Positions 1 to 9,417 are shown, counted from the stretch's first letter. The stretch is DNA of 42,264 nucleotides from an uncultured Fibrobacter sp. (GCF_947305105.1 NZ_CAMZCS010000029.1:1-42264), one strand, 5' to 3'. Notes: generated by a model not told the origin, from the sequence alone. Made by a program: numbers and translations.

Positions 1-1019
1 ACGGTGTCGAACGCGACAAACTTCACGTCGAAGGCGTTGGCATGGCACTTGGCCACGAGTTCAGGAACTTCAGAAGCGGTGAAGGATTCAGCGGTGAAGG
101 TTTCACCATTAGCAGTCCATTCCGTGCAGGTGCTGTCTTCGTTGGACGGGACAACCGGAGTCGTGATGGACGTATCGGCCGGAACAGTGTCGCACTTGGT
201 TTCGCCGAGGGCGACGATGCAGTATTCAACAACCGCAGTCATCTTGGCATTCACGATGAGGTCAGACTGGACGTTCGTGAATTCCTTGTCCCAACCATCG
301 AAGCGATATCCTTCGAAAGCAGGAACTTCAGGAGCAACGGCGTTGGAATCGTAGGCAACGCGCTGGCTGTCAACGAGGACAGTGTCGAACGCGACAAACT
401 TCACGTCGAAGGCGTTGGCATGGCACTTGGCCAAGAGTTCAGGAACTTCGGAAGCGAGGAAGGTAGAATCGGTGAAGGTTTCACCATTAACAGTCCATTC
501 CGTGCAGGTGCTGTCTTCGTTAGACGGGACAACCGGAGTTGGCATGGTAGAGTCAGCCGGAACATCTTCGCACTTGGTTTCGCCGAGAGCGATGACGCAA
601 ACAGTCGTCATCTTGGTGACCTTACCCGTAACGTCGAGGTTTTCAACCACCTTCGAGAAGTCCTTGTCCCAGCCATCGAAACGATAGCCTTCGCCATAGA
701 ATTCCAGGACTTCGTCCTTCGGGTCGGTAGCGGCAGCTTCGTAAGCAACCTTCTGGGTCTTGAAGAGAGCAGCATCATTGGAGCCTTCAGCCACATAGAA
801 GCTCACGATGAGTTCGTTAGCATGGCACTTGGCCACAAGTTCAGGAACTTCGGAAGCGATGAAGGTAGAATCGGTGAAGGTTTCACCATTAACAGTCCAT
901 TCCGTGCAGGTGCTGTCTTCGTTAGACGGGACAACCGGAGTTGGCATGGTAGAGTCAGCCGGAACATCTTCGCACTTGGTTTCGCCGAGAGCGATGACGC
1001 AAACAGTCGTCATCTTGGT
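1..1019 (-). repeat. Long in-frame coding repeats within the large secreted protein
   Basis: Three successive copies of a 378-402 bp unit are visible. Bases 459-617 and 861-1019 appear identical (159 bp, offset 402 bp = 134 codons), and bases from 1 repeat those from 379 (offset 378 bp = 126 codons) with scattered differences. Both offsets are multiples of three, so the units stay in frame. Each unit encodes one InlB-like repeat plus one Cys-containing insert. The array continues past the left edge. Confidence 0.85.
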
Positions 1020-3296
1020 CATGTTGGCGTTCACATTGAGAGCGGTAATCACGTACGAGAAGTCCTTATCCCAGTTTTCAAAGCGATAGCCTTCAACAAC
1101 CGGATCGGCCGGAGCCTGAGCGGCAGTACCATAGGCAACGCTCTGGGAATCAATCATGTTATCGAGAACGAAGAACTTCACGTCGAGCTTGTTCACGGAG
1201 CACTTGGCTTCGAGAGTCGTCAGCTGAGCAATCGTCAGTTCGTCACCGGCATGGAGTTCAACTTCGCCATTCAACCAGGCATCGCAAGTGAGCGAGTCGC
1301 TGGAAGGCGGATTATCCGGGATAACAATCGTCGTATCCACAGGGACCGAGTCACACTTAGTGGTGTCAACCGTAACGAAGCAGACTTCAGTCATCGCAGT
1401 CAGGAGAGCGTCAATTTCCAGGTCGGTCGTCACGTCCGTGAATTCCTTATCCCAACCGTCAAAGCGGAAGCCTTTGACAACCGGATCGGCAGGAGCCTGA
1501 GCGTTAGCATGGAAAGCAACGGTCTGTTCGTCATAGGTTTCGCCCTGGACATAGAACGTCACAGTGAAGGTCTTAGCAATCTTTTCGAACTGAGCAGTGT
1601 AAGTCGTATCTTTGGTAGCAGCAGCGAACGGTCTGTCCCAACCAGTGAACTTGTAGGTTGCGGAATCCGTTTCGAGGTCAGCCGGAACTTCAGAGCCGTT
1701 TTCTTCGTCGTAGTAGAATACCATGGTGTTCTTTTCGAAGGACTTCTTGGCCAATTCCGCACCGTAATCGGTAACGAAGGTGATTTCGAACAGTTCGTTC
1801 AGCACGGCATTGTAAGTCACAGCACGAGTGTAGAACTTAGTCTGAGCTTCAGCAGAAGTCAGCACGTTGCCATGATCGTCCTTCCAGCCGCGGAACACTG
1901 CGCCAGGGACCGTCGGGTCGGCAACAGTCGCTTCGACAATCTTGCCCTTAACGGTCGTCGCTTCGAGAGTAACCTTACCATTAACCACGAACGTAATCTT
2001 GTAGTTGCCATGGCAACCCGAGAAGTTAAGCACCGGATAATTGCCAGATTCGAAGAGCCAAACAAATGTGTATTCAATCTTGCCGTTCTGAGTGTTCAGA
2101 ACACGGACAAAATCTTCATTAGTGTTCATGTTGGCAGTCGTCTCGCCTTTAACAGTCGTAATCGTGGAATTGTCTTCAGAACCAACCGCCTTTGTGACTT
2201 TAGACAAAACCTGAGAATCGTAGTAGCAGTTTTCGACCTTAGAATAGTCCTTATGAGAACTTTCGTTTCCGACCTTACCGACAACACCACCCACAGTCTT
2301 ACCCGTAACAGAGTTCGTCGTGCTGAAGGAGTTCAACACCACGGCAGTGTAATTACCGGACTCATATTTCGAATTATTATCAAAATAGCTATAGCCAACA
2401 ACACCACCGGCAATAGCAGTCCAGTAAGTATTAGTAGCAGCAACAGAGCCATCGTTACGGCAGTTGTTGATGGAACCATCCTTGTTTTCGCCAACAATAC
2501 CACCAGCATATTTCGAACCACTCACAGAGCCAAGGTTCTGACAAGCCGCGATACGGCCAGGAACGTGCGTGATTTTTTCCTTCTGTATCGTTCTATAGTG
2601 AGAGTTTCCCACAATACCACCGGCAATCGTGCCGGATACTGCAGCATAGTTGATGCTAGTGCTGATTGCACCCGTATTCGCACCGGCAATACCGCCAGCA
2701 TTAGCCCCATCCTTTACCGTGGCACGGTTTTCGCAACCAATCATCGTGCCGTAACCACCATTACGACCGGCAATGCCACCGACATCACCCGAAGATTTCA
2801 CCGTGTCAGACTTAGTCGTCTTGGCACCTTCAATCACACCATAGTTCAAACCAACAAGAATGCCCGCATAATTGGAAGAGGTCACATTCGTTTTGGATTT
2901 ACTAATGGTAATGTTCTTGACAACGCCCTTTTTACCAATTATACCAAAGAAGCCAGCAACGGTTTCCGACAGATTTAGCGTATCTATACTAGTCACCGCA
3001 GTGAAGTTCATCCCGGAAATCGTCTTTCCGTTACCATCAAAAATGCCCTCGAAGGCTTTGATTTCGGATTGACCAATCGGAGCAAAGTTCTTGTTACCGC
3101 AATCAATGTCATTCATCACGAAGACATTGACAACTTCGCCATTATTTGTCCAAGTACGGACTTGATCCAAATCCGCACAAGTCGTAACCTTGGCGTAGTC
3201 TTGGCCTAAGATAGTCATATCCGCCTTGCTAATGGCGAATGACGTTGATGCTAACACTAAAGAAAGTGCAGCAATAGCATGGATTGTTTTTTTCAT
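1..3296 (-). CDS. Large secreted GLUG/InlB-repeat protein, C-terminus beyond window
   Basis: The reading frame is open from ATG at 3296 to the window edge (1098 codons seen, no stop), so the C-terminus is missing. Residues 1-21 look like a Sec signal peptide ending in STSFA. About residues 30-340 contain many G-G-I-[AV]-G repeats separated by 20-30 residues, resembling GLUG-motif adhesins and likely a beta-helical region. From about residue 400 there are repeated units with 'F-x-G-W-D-K-[DE]-F' cores, typical of InlB B-repeat/Listeria-Bacteroides (Flg_new) repeats, alternating with Cys-containing inserts (TKCEDVPADST, CTEW, AKCHAN). A Shine-Dalgarno AGAAGG lies 6 nt before the start. Its role is probably adhesion or a surface structure; a secretion tail, if any, lies outside the window. 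The long plus-strand frame over it is a shadow. Confidence 0.85.
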   Translation of the reverse strand, partial: MKKTIHAIAALSLVLASTSFAISKADMTILGQDYAKVTTCADLDQVRTWTNNGEVVNVFVMNDIDCGNKNFAPIGQSEIKAFEGIFDGNGKTISGMNFTAVTSIDTLNLSETVAGFFGIIGKKGVVKNITISKSKTNVTSSNYAGILVGLNYGVIEGAKTTKSDTVKSSGDVGGIAGRNGGYGTMIGCENRATVKDGANAGGIAGANTGAISTSINYAAVSGTIAGGIVGNSHYRTIQKEKITHVPGRIAACQNLGSVSGSKYAGGIVGENKDGSINNCRNDGSVAATNTYWTAIAGGVVGYSYFDNNSKYESGNYTAVVLNSFSTTNSVTGKTVGGVVGKVGNESSHKDYSKVENCYYDSQVLSKVTKAVGSEDNSTITTVKGETTANMNTNEDFVRVLNTQNGKIEYTFVWLFESGNYPVLNFSGCHGNYKITFVVNGKVTLEATTVKGKIVEATVADPTVPGAVFRGWKDDHGNVLTSAEAQTKFYTRAVTYNAVLNELFEITFVTDYGAELAKKSFEKNTMVFYYDEENGSEVPADLETDSATYKFTGWDRPFAAATKDTTYTAQFEKIAKTFTVTFYVQGETYDEQTVAFHANAQAPADPVVKGFRFDGWDKEFTDVTTDLEIDALLTAMTEVCFVTVDTTKCDSVPVDTTIVIPDNPPSSDSLTCDAWLNGEVELHAGDELTIAQLTTLEAKCSVNKLDVKFFVLDNMIDSQSVAYGTAAQAPADPVVEGYRFENWDKDFSYVITALNVNANMTKMTTVCVIALGETKCEDVPADSTMPTPVVPSNEDSTCTEWTVNGETFTDSTFIASEVPELVAKCHANELIVSFYVAEGSNDAALFKTQKVAYEAAATDPKDEVLEFYGEGYRFDGWDKDFSKVVENLDVTGKVTKMTTVCVIALGETKCEDVPADSTMPTPVVPSNEDSTCTEWTVNGETFTDSTFLASEVPELLAKCHANAFDVKFVAFDTVLVDSQRVAYDSNAVAPEVPAFEGYRFDGWDKEFTNVQSDLIVNAKMTAVVEYCIVALGETKCDTVPADTSITTPVVPSNEDSTCTEWTANGETFTAESFTASEVPELVAKCHANAFDVKFVAFDT

Positions 3297-3378
3297 CTTT
3301 TACCTTCTGAGGGTTAGTTTTGCGCGAAAATGTAATTTTTTCGTAATTTTGTTTCAAGGTTTGATTTTATGAAAAAAG

Positions 3379-3409
3379 TGTGAAATTTTTCACAGTGACG
3401 AAAATCACA
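3379..3409. promoter_or_regulatory. Two overlapping CRP/FNR-type palindromes
   Basis: Bases 3379-3394 read TGTGA-N6-TCACA, a perfect match to the classical CRP half-site layout. Bases 3394-3409 read AGTGA-N6-TCACA, with one mismatch. They share one base and their centres are 15 bp apart. They lie 83-113 bp upstream of the start codon of the large secreted protein. A weak -10 candidate (TAAAAT on minus) is at 3364-3369. Binding by a CRP-family protein is inferred from the palindromes alone. Confidence 0.55.
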
Positions 3410-3508
3410 CTCTTTTTAAAGCGTTGTAATTATTTTTTTACATATTTATGCCTTTACAAGGCTGATTTCCTTCATTTTTCTGGACAAGTTGTCCATAACC
3501 ATGCCATG

Positions 3509-3531
3509 AAAAAGGCCCGCTTTTGCGGGTC
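3509..3531 (-). terminator. Intrinsic terminator of lipoprotein operon A
   Basis: Read on minus, a CCCGC/GCGGG stem with an AAAA loop is followed by CCTTTTTC. It lies about 70 bp after the stop of the last gene of operon A. The rest of the 3297-3598 gap is AT-rich and holds only the CRP-like sites and promoter candidate; I see no gene in it. Confidence 0.75.
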
Positions 3532-3598
3532 ATTTATTATAAAGGTAAGTAGATTGAAAGAGTTTTTCTCTAATTAACAACTACTATTTACACCATAT

Positions 3599-6226
3599 TT
3601 AATTAGGGTCTCTTTTTTGGGACCGGCCGAAAACAAACCCTACAATTTCATCGTCACAATAAAATACATCTTTAATAGATCCATCCGCCATCGTTATGGT
3701 GTTGCGTTGAACGGCGATTCGTTTGTAGCTGTTTCCCGGAAAATACGAGCCGGGCAAATAGCTGTATTCCGCACCTTCCGATTCAGGAGTGCAATCACTA
3801 GGTGCGTTGTAGTATTTGTCGTTTATCAGATCTTCTTCCGTTTCCAACGTCCAGCTGCCATCTCCGCGATACCGGTAATAATTTTGCGACAAGCAGTAAT
3901 CATACGTTTCGTAACGCCACTCATCCGGCCCGCCCAACTCCAGTTTCATATTATTGAAGCAGTTCTCCAGCAAGCCACCGGCACGGTCCCCTACCGAAGC
4001 CTCTTTAGGCAAGTCCAGAACATCGTATTCCTCGTCGGTCAGGCCCTCTTTACGCGAATCCGTATATTGATGCGGGACAAAGCCGACCTGCATCCATACG
4101 CCACCATCACAAGTATAAAATTCCTCACCATTTTTGACATAACGCATATGCTCATCATAATAATCACTATACCAAACTGACATTGGACAATAGCCCAATT
4201 CCGGGTCAACAGTGGCTTCCACCCACTGATTCGCAGAATCATAATCTAAACCATTATAATAAATGTCATCCAAATAAATATAATGTCGCGTACTATCGGA
4301 TGACTCTAACGAGCATGTATCACCAACAACCGTATTCTTCGTCGTGCAGAAATAATCGATTTCATTCATCAACTGAGACCAGCCACGATCATTACAGATA
4401 TAATATTCCGTTTTGATGTCCGAATTGAGCTTGTAGCTAATGATTTCCTTTTCACCTTCATTTTCGGCAGAACATTCCCCGTTTATTTTATTACGGGAAT
4501 CAAAGTATTTCCATTCTCCATCACCCAGATATTCATAATATTCAAAAAAATCATTTCCAAACTGTATACCCCTCCAAGAGACCTGAATCTTACAAACATC
4601 GCCCACCGATACTCCAACTGTATCACATCCAACACTTGCATCCACATTTTTCCAGAACTTCTGTTCGCACCTGTAATATGAAATTGTATGGCCAAACTTG
4701 GGGTTATAGAAATCCCCAGTATTCAAAACAGAATCTATTTCGCCTTCATTTTCTGCACTGCATCTAGGCAATCCATCAAGATTTCCATGATCAGCCTCTA
4801 TGCAACGTACCAAGGCCCATCCAAAACTATTCGTAGAACTGCCTACATCCGAACTTACATTTAGCGAATACCTTGTTCCCGAAAAAGTATATATAATCAC
4901 TGGGAAAAAACCTTTGTTGTTAACCAAATATGGGGCCGATTCGTCTTCTCCTCCCAAATGCAAATTCCACCCATTTTCAAAAAATAAGTTCTTGTAATCA
5001 TTTTCCTCCACTTCTTCTAGCAACCAATCGAAATCTTGAGAAGACGGCAATCGCCAACCTTCTGGACAAAGATCATTATATAAATAGGCCGACTCACCAA
5101 TATCACTATACAAATAGCCCTGAAATTCCCCTTTATCATAGAATTTCATATGTTCATAGCTCCATCTATCATAAGCCAAGTTTTCCGCCATCCAATTCTG
5201 TCCACCCATTCTTATGGTACGGTATTCGTGACCATCGCGCGGATCAACCATAACACCACACGAAGAACATCCAGCAGAAAATTCCTTTATATCCGTAGTC
5301 CAGCGCCCAGATTCTTCGCATATAAAATCCCTGCCCTCAAATAGACTTGAAGCATAGGAGACTGTCTTGATTTTCCCCAGATTAGACTCATCACACTTTC
5401 CTAGCCCATACAAATTTTCCCAAAATGCAGTGACATAAGGTTCAAATTCAACGATGTCATCTTTAATATGCCAGCCCTTCATATTTTCGCGCACATTTGA
5501 TAGTTTTCCGGAAAGGTCCATCAAGCACGCATCATCCGCAATCTCTCCCTTGAGCAAAGAATCGTCCCATACACCGTCTTCGGCCAAATCTCCCCCCAAC
5601 TTGGCAAAACGTTCCATGAACTCCGCTTCGCTTACGTTCCCGAGCAGCAAGACGTTTATAGCCAAGAGAGCCGCATCGCCTTCGCTATCTCCGAAAATGT
5701 CCAAATTTTCAACATTGTCGTAATCACCCTCGTCATAGAATGCCGCAAAAATTTCACGGTCCGCCTTACGTTTAGCCTCCGCAACAGGTATTTTCTCCCC
5801 CTCCAACAAGACCTGGACGCGTTCAAATTCTAGATGCGTCAACAAGTTCACATTCACCTGGGGCCGTTCGCTAATATCGGCAAGGGCTTTCATAAATATC
5901 GGCCCCTTTGACTTCTGCCCGGTAACTTCATTGTGGAAATAACCATCAACCTCGAGCAAAACATAAGGCGAGTTTAATCCCAGTTTTTCAATAGAGAACG
6001 CCCCGTTGTCATTCACCACCTTACCCCTGAAAGTCTTCCCCGTCTGCAATAGAGTAGCGCTATCCAGTTCCTGTACCACCACAGACGAACCTACCAAGAC
6101 AGGCCCTTTCTGAGAAACCCCCTCAATACTGAGAAAAGATTCTCCACCATTGAAAGTACCGTCTTCGGAACAACCCGCAAGCAGCACTTCAAAAACCATA
6201 ACCAGTGCTATCCATTTACAATTCAT
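3599..6226 (-). CDS. FISUMP-domain lipoprotein (operon A, third gene)
   Basis: Predicted lipoprotein of 875 aa with lipobox LLAGC, Cys19. The start at 6226 is preferred over an in-frame ATG at 6238 because a GGAGGG ribosome site lies just upstream of it, inside the longer frame. After a short linker comes the SQKGP region shared by all lipoproteins here (about residues 35-200). A FISUMP domain covers about 325-478, with its hallmark strings GGQNWMAENL, CPEGWRLPS and WALVRCIE. Several Cys-containing segments beginning CSAENEGE follow, reaching the C-terminus; they resemble the small CxAENEGE modules of other Fibrobacter lipoproteins. It is the last gene of operon A. The upstream lipoprotein's stop at 6238-6240 is 11 nt before this start, so translation is likely coupled. 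The biochemical function of FISUMP is unknown; an outer-surface location is inferred. Confidence 0.88.
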   Translation of the reverse strand: MNCKWIALVMVFEVLLAGCSEDGTFNGGESFLSIEGVSQKGPVLVGSSVVVQELDSATLLQTGKTFRGKVVNDNGAFSIEKLGLNSPYVLLEVDGYFHNEVTGQKSKGPIFMKALADISERPQVNVNLLTHLEFERVQVLLEGEKIPVAEAKRKADREIFAAFYDEGDYDNVENLDIFGDSEGDAALLAINVLLLGNVSEAEFMERFAKLGGDLAEDGVWDDSLLKGEIADDACLMDLSGKLSNVRENMKGWHIKDDIVEFEPYVTAFWENLYGLGKCDESNLGKIKTVSYASSLFEGRDFICEESGRWTTDIKEFSAGCSSCGVMVDPRDGHEYRTIRMGGQNWMAENLAYDRWSYEHMKFYDKGEFQGYLYSDIGESAYLYNDLCPEGWRLPSSQDFDWLLEEVEENDYKNLFFENGWNLHLGGEDESAPYLVNNKGFFPVIIYTFSGTRYSLNVSSDVGSSTNSFGWALVRCIEADHGNLDGLPRCSAENEGEIDSVLNTGDFYNPKFGHTISYYRCEQKFWKNVDASVGCDTVGVSVGDVCKIQVSWRGIQFGNDFFEYYEYLGDGEWKYFDSRNKINGECSAENEGEKEIISYKLNSDIKTEYYICNDRGWSQLMNEIDYFCTTKNTVVGDTCSLESSDSTRHYIYLDDIYYNGLDYDSANQWVEATVDPELGYCPMSVWYSDYYDEHMRYVKNGEEFYTCDGGVWMQVGFVPHQYTDSRKEGLTDEEYDVLDLPKEASVGDRAGGLLENCFNNMKLELGGPDEWRYETYDYCLSQNYYRYRGDGSWTLETEEDLINDKYYNAPSDCTPESEGAEYSYLPGSYFPGNSYKRIAVQRNTITMADGSIKDVFYCDDEIVGFVFGRSQKRDPN

Positions 6227-6237
6227 GTATCCCTCCA

Positions 6238-8355
6238 TTAGCCTTTAATACAGCGCACGGCATTCTGCGTCTGTTTATCATGCAAAACAATCTTCACACT
6301 ATCCAGACCTATACTCACCGCATAAGCATGGGTCGCACTCTCCGCAGATTTGTCTTCTTCTGTAGCATCGGAACTCGTCCAAAAGAAGGCATGTGAACGA
6401 TCGTAAAGATAAGGGTGAACATTAAAACCATATAAATTATGTGGTCCCACAAAAGCAAAGTCAGCTATATTACCGATACCATCATAATCATCTTGATAGT
6501 AATCGTCTATCCAATCATTGGCATCCCCCATCAATTTATAGTCAACACCATAATATTCCGTCTCACCCTCTTTTATTCCCCGGCTACTATCGGCAACAAG
6601 CATCAGCAAGTCATTCCATTCCTGACGACTGGGTAAGTGCCACCCCTCGGGGCATGCACGTTTCGCTTCGTCCCATGGATAGATTAAATTATCGTCACTC
6701 TCATAAAAATAGTAAGCCATATCTGTAGCCATCCATATATTCCCTTCAATGTCAACAAGATCATAGAATTCATCACCCCATTTACTTCTCCGGTCACGGT
6801 AAACCATTGTTTCGTCAATAGATTCGCTTTCACTATCATCTATTCTATCATCACCAAGACAGCGAACAGACGCCTGTACAACAACATTTTCATCTTCTTC
6901 CATGAATTCAATTCTTGCGCCCTTTGAATCTATTTTCAAGAAAAAGAAGCCTTTTTTTTCAAAGCCCCACGAACGAAGCCAAAAAACAGCCATTTCATCC
7001 TTGCCAACAAATTCATTTCCATCATACCATCCCCCATTTAAAGCATGAAACCCATCCTCTGCACGCAATTCCTTTGCGACCTTTTTGCCGTCCCCCCCAT
7101 ATTTATTCAGAAGCCTCTGAACATCTTTAAATGTCGGCAGGGAAGATTCATCCGGACACGCAGAAATCGCTTCATCTCGTTTAAACAATGCTCCATACGT
7201 TTCGCAATTAGATTTTTCCAAATCGTAGCACGTTCCCTTTGACGTATTGGTTTTCCTTAAATTTTCAGCACTCCATAAATATTTATCCTCCTTAAAGGAT
7301 CTATATAGGTAGCCATCATCTCCCCTAGTCACACGAACGAGTTCCCAACCCTCTTTATAACATGAGAACTCATACTTGTAATATTTGCTCATTTTGTTTG
7401 TGTTAGTTTGAATCGCATAAAGATTTTTTTCACTGCACGATCCAAGCCCGTATTCATTCACCCAAAAATTGTATATATACTTCTCAAATGGCGGAACGGA
7501 ATCCCCATCATTCCAAGATTCTACGTAATTACGAGCTTCCGCCAATACGTTTATTCCTTGTGCACTCGTGGAGCCCTGGAACCTTGCATAAACATTGAAC
7601 GCCCAATCAGCTACCTCAGCTTTGTCGGCACCGGCCCAAACGCCACTATCGGCAAACGACATCGCAGCAAGCGCAATCCGTTCAGAAAAATCGGCTTCGG
7701 ACACATCCCTTTGCATCAGCACACTTATTGCAAGCAGTGCAGCACCGCCCTCACCTGTAAACAAATCCAGATCCTCGGAACTCCCCATACTAGCCGTTAT
7801 CCCGAACGAAGCCAAGACTTCCTGTTCTGCCTGTTTTTTTGCATCGCTAAAGGATTTTCCCTCTTCTTGCACCAGTTTCAAGATACGCCCTGTCGCTAGA
7901 TGCGTAACCAAGTTCACGTTCACATGATCACGGGACTGCAAGTTAGTCAAAGCGTTCAGAATAATCATCCCTCCCGATTTTTGTCCGGTAACTTCGTTAC
8001 GATAATAGCCATTCACTTCGAGCAAGGCATACTGCGAAACAAGATTCACTCCCTTCACGGTAAATTCACCCTTGTCGTTCTTGATGCTTGACTTAAAGCT
8101 CTTTCCTGTCTGATCCAGAGTCTGCCCATCAAGTTCCTGGATAGTCACCGAAGTCCCCACCAAGAACGGGCCCTTCTGCGACACGCCCGAAACAACCCTA
8201 TCGGTGATTGCCACAATTCCGGCATCTTCCGTAGTGCCACCCGCGATACTCTTTTCAGCGGAGCTGGAACAAGCCGCCACAAACAGCGACATCGAGACAA
8301 GAGCCCAAACCGAGAACACCCCCATCCCTATTTTCTTTTGTACCATACTTTTCAT
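6238..8355 (-). CDS. Lipoprotein with two FISUMP-like domains (operon A, second gene)
   Basis: Predicted 705-aa lipoprotein (lipobox FVAAC, Cys29). Residues 45-62 carry the signature of the first lipoprotein of each operon here: GIVAITDRVVSG then VSQKGP. The QKGP region and its helical part run to about residue 300. Two FISUMP-like domains follow. The first (about 341-500) is degenerate, with WSAENLRK in place of WMAENL, a poor CP-x-x-x-x-LP and a final ASVRCLGD. The second (about 527-705) is typical, with GNIWMATDMAY, CPEGWHLPS, FFWTSSD and AVRCIKG. A GGAG site stands before ATG 8355. The start is 1 nt after the stop of the regulator gene, so the two are probably coupled. Its partner or ligand is unknown. 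Confidence 0.88.
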   Translation of the reverse strand: MKSMVQKKIGMGVFSVWALVSMSLFVAACSSSAEKSIAGGTTEDAGIVAITDRVVSGVSQKGPFLVGTSVTIQELDGQTLDQTGKSFKSSIKNDKGEFTVKGVNLVSQYALLEVNGYYRNEVTGQKSGGMIILNALTNLQSRDHVNVNLVTHLATGRILKLVQEEGKSFSDAKKQAEQEVLASFGITASMGSSEDLDLFTGEGGAALLAISVLMQRDVSEADFSERIALAAMSFADSGVWAGADKAEVADWAFNVYARFQGSTSAQGINVLAEARNYVESWNDGDSVPPFEKYIYNFWVNEYGLGSCSEKNLYAIQTNTNKMSKYYKYEFSCYKEGWELVRVTRGDDGYLYRSFKEDKYLWSAENLRKTNTSKGTCYDLEKSNCETYGALFKRDEAISACPDESSLPTFKDVQRLLNKYGGDGKKVAKELRAEDGFHALNGGWYDGNEFVGKDEMAVFWLRSWGFEKKGFFFLKIDSKGARIEFMEEDENVVVQASVRCLGDDRIDDSESESIDETMVYRDRRSKWGDEFYDLVDIEGNIWMATDMAYYFYESDDNLIYPWDEAKRACPEGWHLPSRQEWNDLLMLVADSSRGIKEGETEYYGVDYKLMGDANDWIDDYYQDDYDGIGNIADFAFVGPHNLYGFNVHPYLYDRSHAFFWTSSDATEEDKSAESATHAYAVSIGLDSVKIVLHDKQTQNAVRCIKG

Positions 8356-8356
8356 T

Positions 8357-9208
8357 TTATTCCACTCCGTTCAGTTTATCATCTTTTTTTGTTGTAAATC
8401 TTTCGCTCAGCGGGAACAGTTGCATGTTCAGGCGGTACACCTGTTCCGTATCGTCGTCTGCCGAAGCGATTGCCACAATGCGGCGGCGGAAATCCGCAAT
8501 TTCCTTTTTTATCTGCTCGTAGGCCCGGCGCGTGATGCCCATGGTCACCCCGGACATGTCACGTTCCGAAAGCGGCAAGTCCATAGCCTTCACGGCGAAC
8601 TCCCCCATCTGGCGCTGCATTTCGCGGGCAGCCACCGGCACGGCGTCCACGGGTCCCATCGAGATGGACTTTTCCGTTTGCACGTAGTTCCCGTCCTTGT
8701 CTTTCTTTAGGAGGCCAGCCCTCATCAAAAAGTCCAGCGTCTCGGAAACTTCCGTCGCGGATATTTTCTGTTTGCAGGCATGCGCCATCTCGAGAGGCCG
8801 CGCCCCCGGCATGTGCGGAGCAATCTCGCGCAGCACCGGATTTTTCCACGACTTGAAATAATCGAACTCCTCGTTCCCCAGCACACGGACCTTGTGAGCC
8901 TGTGCCAGCGCACAGCGTTCCTCGAAAGCCGCACGCTTCGCCTTGTCGCTCTTCGCGTGCGCATAAGAAACCATCAGCACAAAATAGGTGCTCTCGAACC
9001 CCGCAAGCCCCATGGCGTTCGCGACCGAGCCGGCAGCGCCGACACTCAAGTTCTTTTTCCCTTCGCAGACATATTTCAGGTATACCGGCGAAGTGAACCC
9101 GGCGTCACGTGCAAAATCGCGCCACGTAAACGCCGAGCTGCGCTTGCGTTCATCGTAGTAATCCTGGATGAACTTGCGATAATCTGTATATTCAACGATT
9201 TCCTTCAT
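8357..9208 (-). CDS. TIGR02147/DUF4423 family regulator A
   Basis: 283-aa member of TIGR02147, a paralogous family described from F. succinogenes. An in-frame ATG at 9226 exists, but MKEIVEYTDYRK is the conserved family start in the paralogs here, so 9208 is chosen. Residues 28-60 look like an XRE-type helix-turn-helix: helix FARDAGF, then a probable recognition helix starting T39-S-P-V-Y43. The middle is helical. About residues 140-190 resemble a winged helix (SATEVSETLDFLMRAGLL), and the end carries YRLNMQLFPLSER. A role as transcription factor is inferred from the HTH and from its position as first gene of a lipoprotein operon. No Shine-Dalgarno precedes the start; a TATATT -10 box ends 7 nt before it, which suggests a leaderless mRNA. 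It probably controls its own promoter. Confidence 0.88.
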   Translation of the reverse strand: MKEIVEYTDYRKFIQDYYDERKRSSAFTWRDFARDAGFTSPVYLKYVCEGKKNLSVGAAGSVANAMGLAGFESTYFVLMVSYAHAKSDKAKRAAFEERCALAQAHKVRVLGNEEFDYFKSWKNPVLREIAPHMPGARPLEMAHACKQKISATEVSETLDFLMRAGLLKKDKDGNYVQTEKSISMGPVDAVPVAAREMQRQMGEFAVKAMDLPLSERDMSGVTMGITRRAYEQIKKEIADFRRRIVAIASADDDTEQVYRLNMQLFPLSERFTTKKDDKLNGVE

Positions 9209-9337
9209 GTCTATAAATATAGGCATTCAATGCAAAAACGGAATACAAAATTTGCGTTTTTATGCAGATTTTACCAATTTTTGCGTTTTTATCAAATTTC
9301 ATCATTTCAGAATACAAACAGCGTATTCCCAGAATAC
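9209..9337 (-). promoter_or_regulatory. Promoter and operator array of operon A (GAATAC words)
   Basis: On minus a -10 TATATT lies at 9216-9221, seven bases before the start codon. The word GAATAC (plus orientation) occurs at 9241-9246, where the -35 would be (19 bp from the -10), and again at 9310-9315 and 9332-9337. The inverted word GTATTC at 9323-9328 forms GAATAC-N7-GTATTC. Between them, the stretch around 9247-9276 is conserved with promoters B and C, including a TGGTAAAAT extended -10 candidate on minus (TAAAAT 9268-9273). A regulator-binding role is inferred from the repeats and from comparison with B, C and D. Confidence 0.7.
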
Positions 9338-9351
9338 AGGAGTTTCCCCTA

Positions 9352-9380
9352 TTGACGTTTTATAAAACTTTTGGTATATT
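9352..9380 (+). promoter_or_regulatory. Sigma70-type promoter of the ATPase gene
   Basis: TTGACG at 9352-9357 and TATATT at 9375-9380 are separated by 17 bp. The gene starts at 9418, preceded by GAGG at 9409-9412, giving a leader of about 30 nt. The -35 lies only 14 bp from the outermost GAATAC word of the divergent operon A promoter, so both directions may be regulated together. Confidence 0.75.
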
Positions 9381-9417
9381 ACTAAGAGCAACTTACTAAA
9401 AGTTAAATGAGGTCATT

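Noticed and set aside
42-2978. Open plus-strand frame of 978 codons
   Set aside because: It lies opposite a minus-strand frame with signal peptide, ribosome site and recognisable repeat domains. Its protein has no known motifs and mirrors the repeats; it is an antisense shadow.
3380-3577. Small plus-strand frame in the 3297-3598 gap
   Set aside because: No ribosome site, overlaps the CRP-like sites and a minus-strand terminator, and has no recognisable features.
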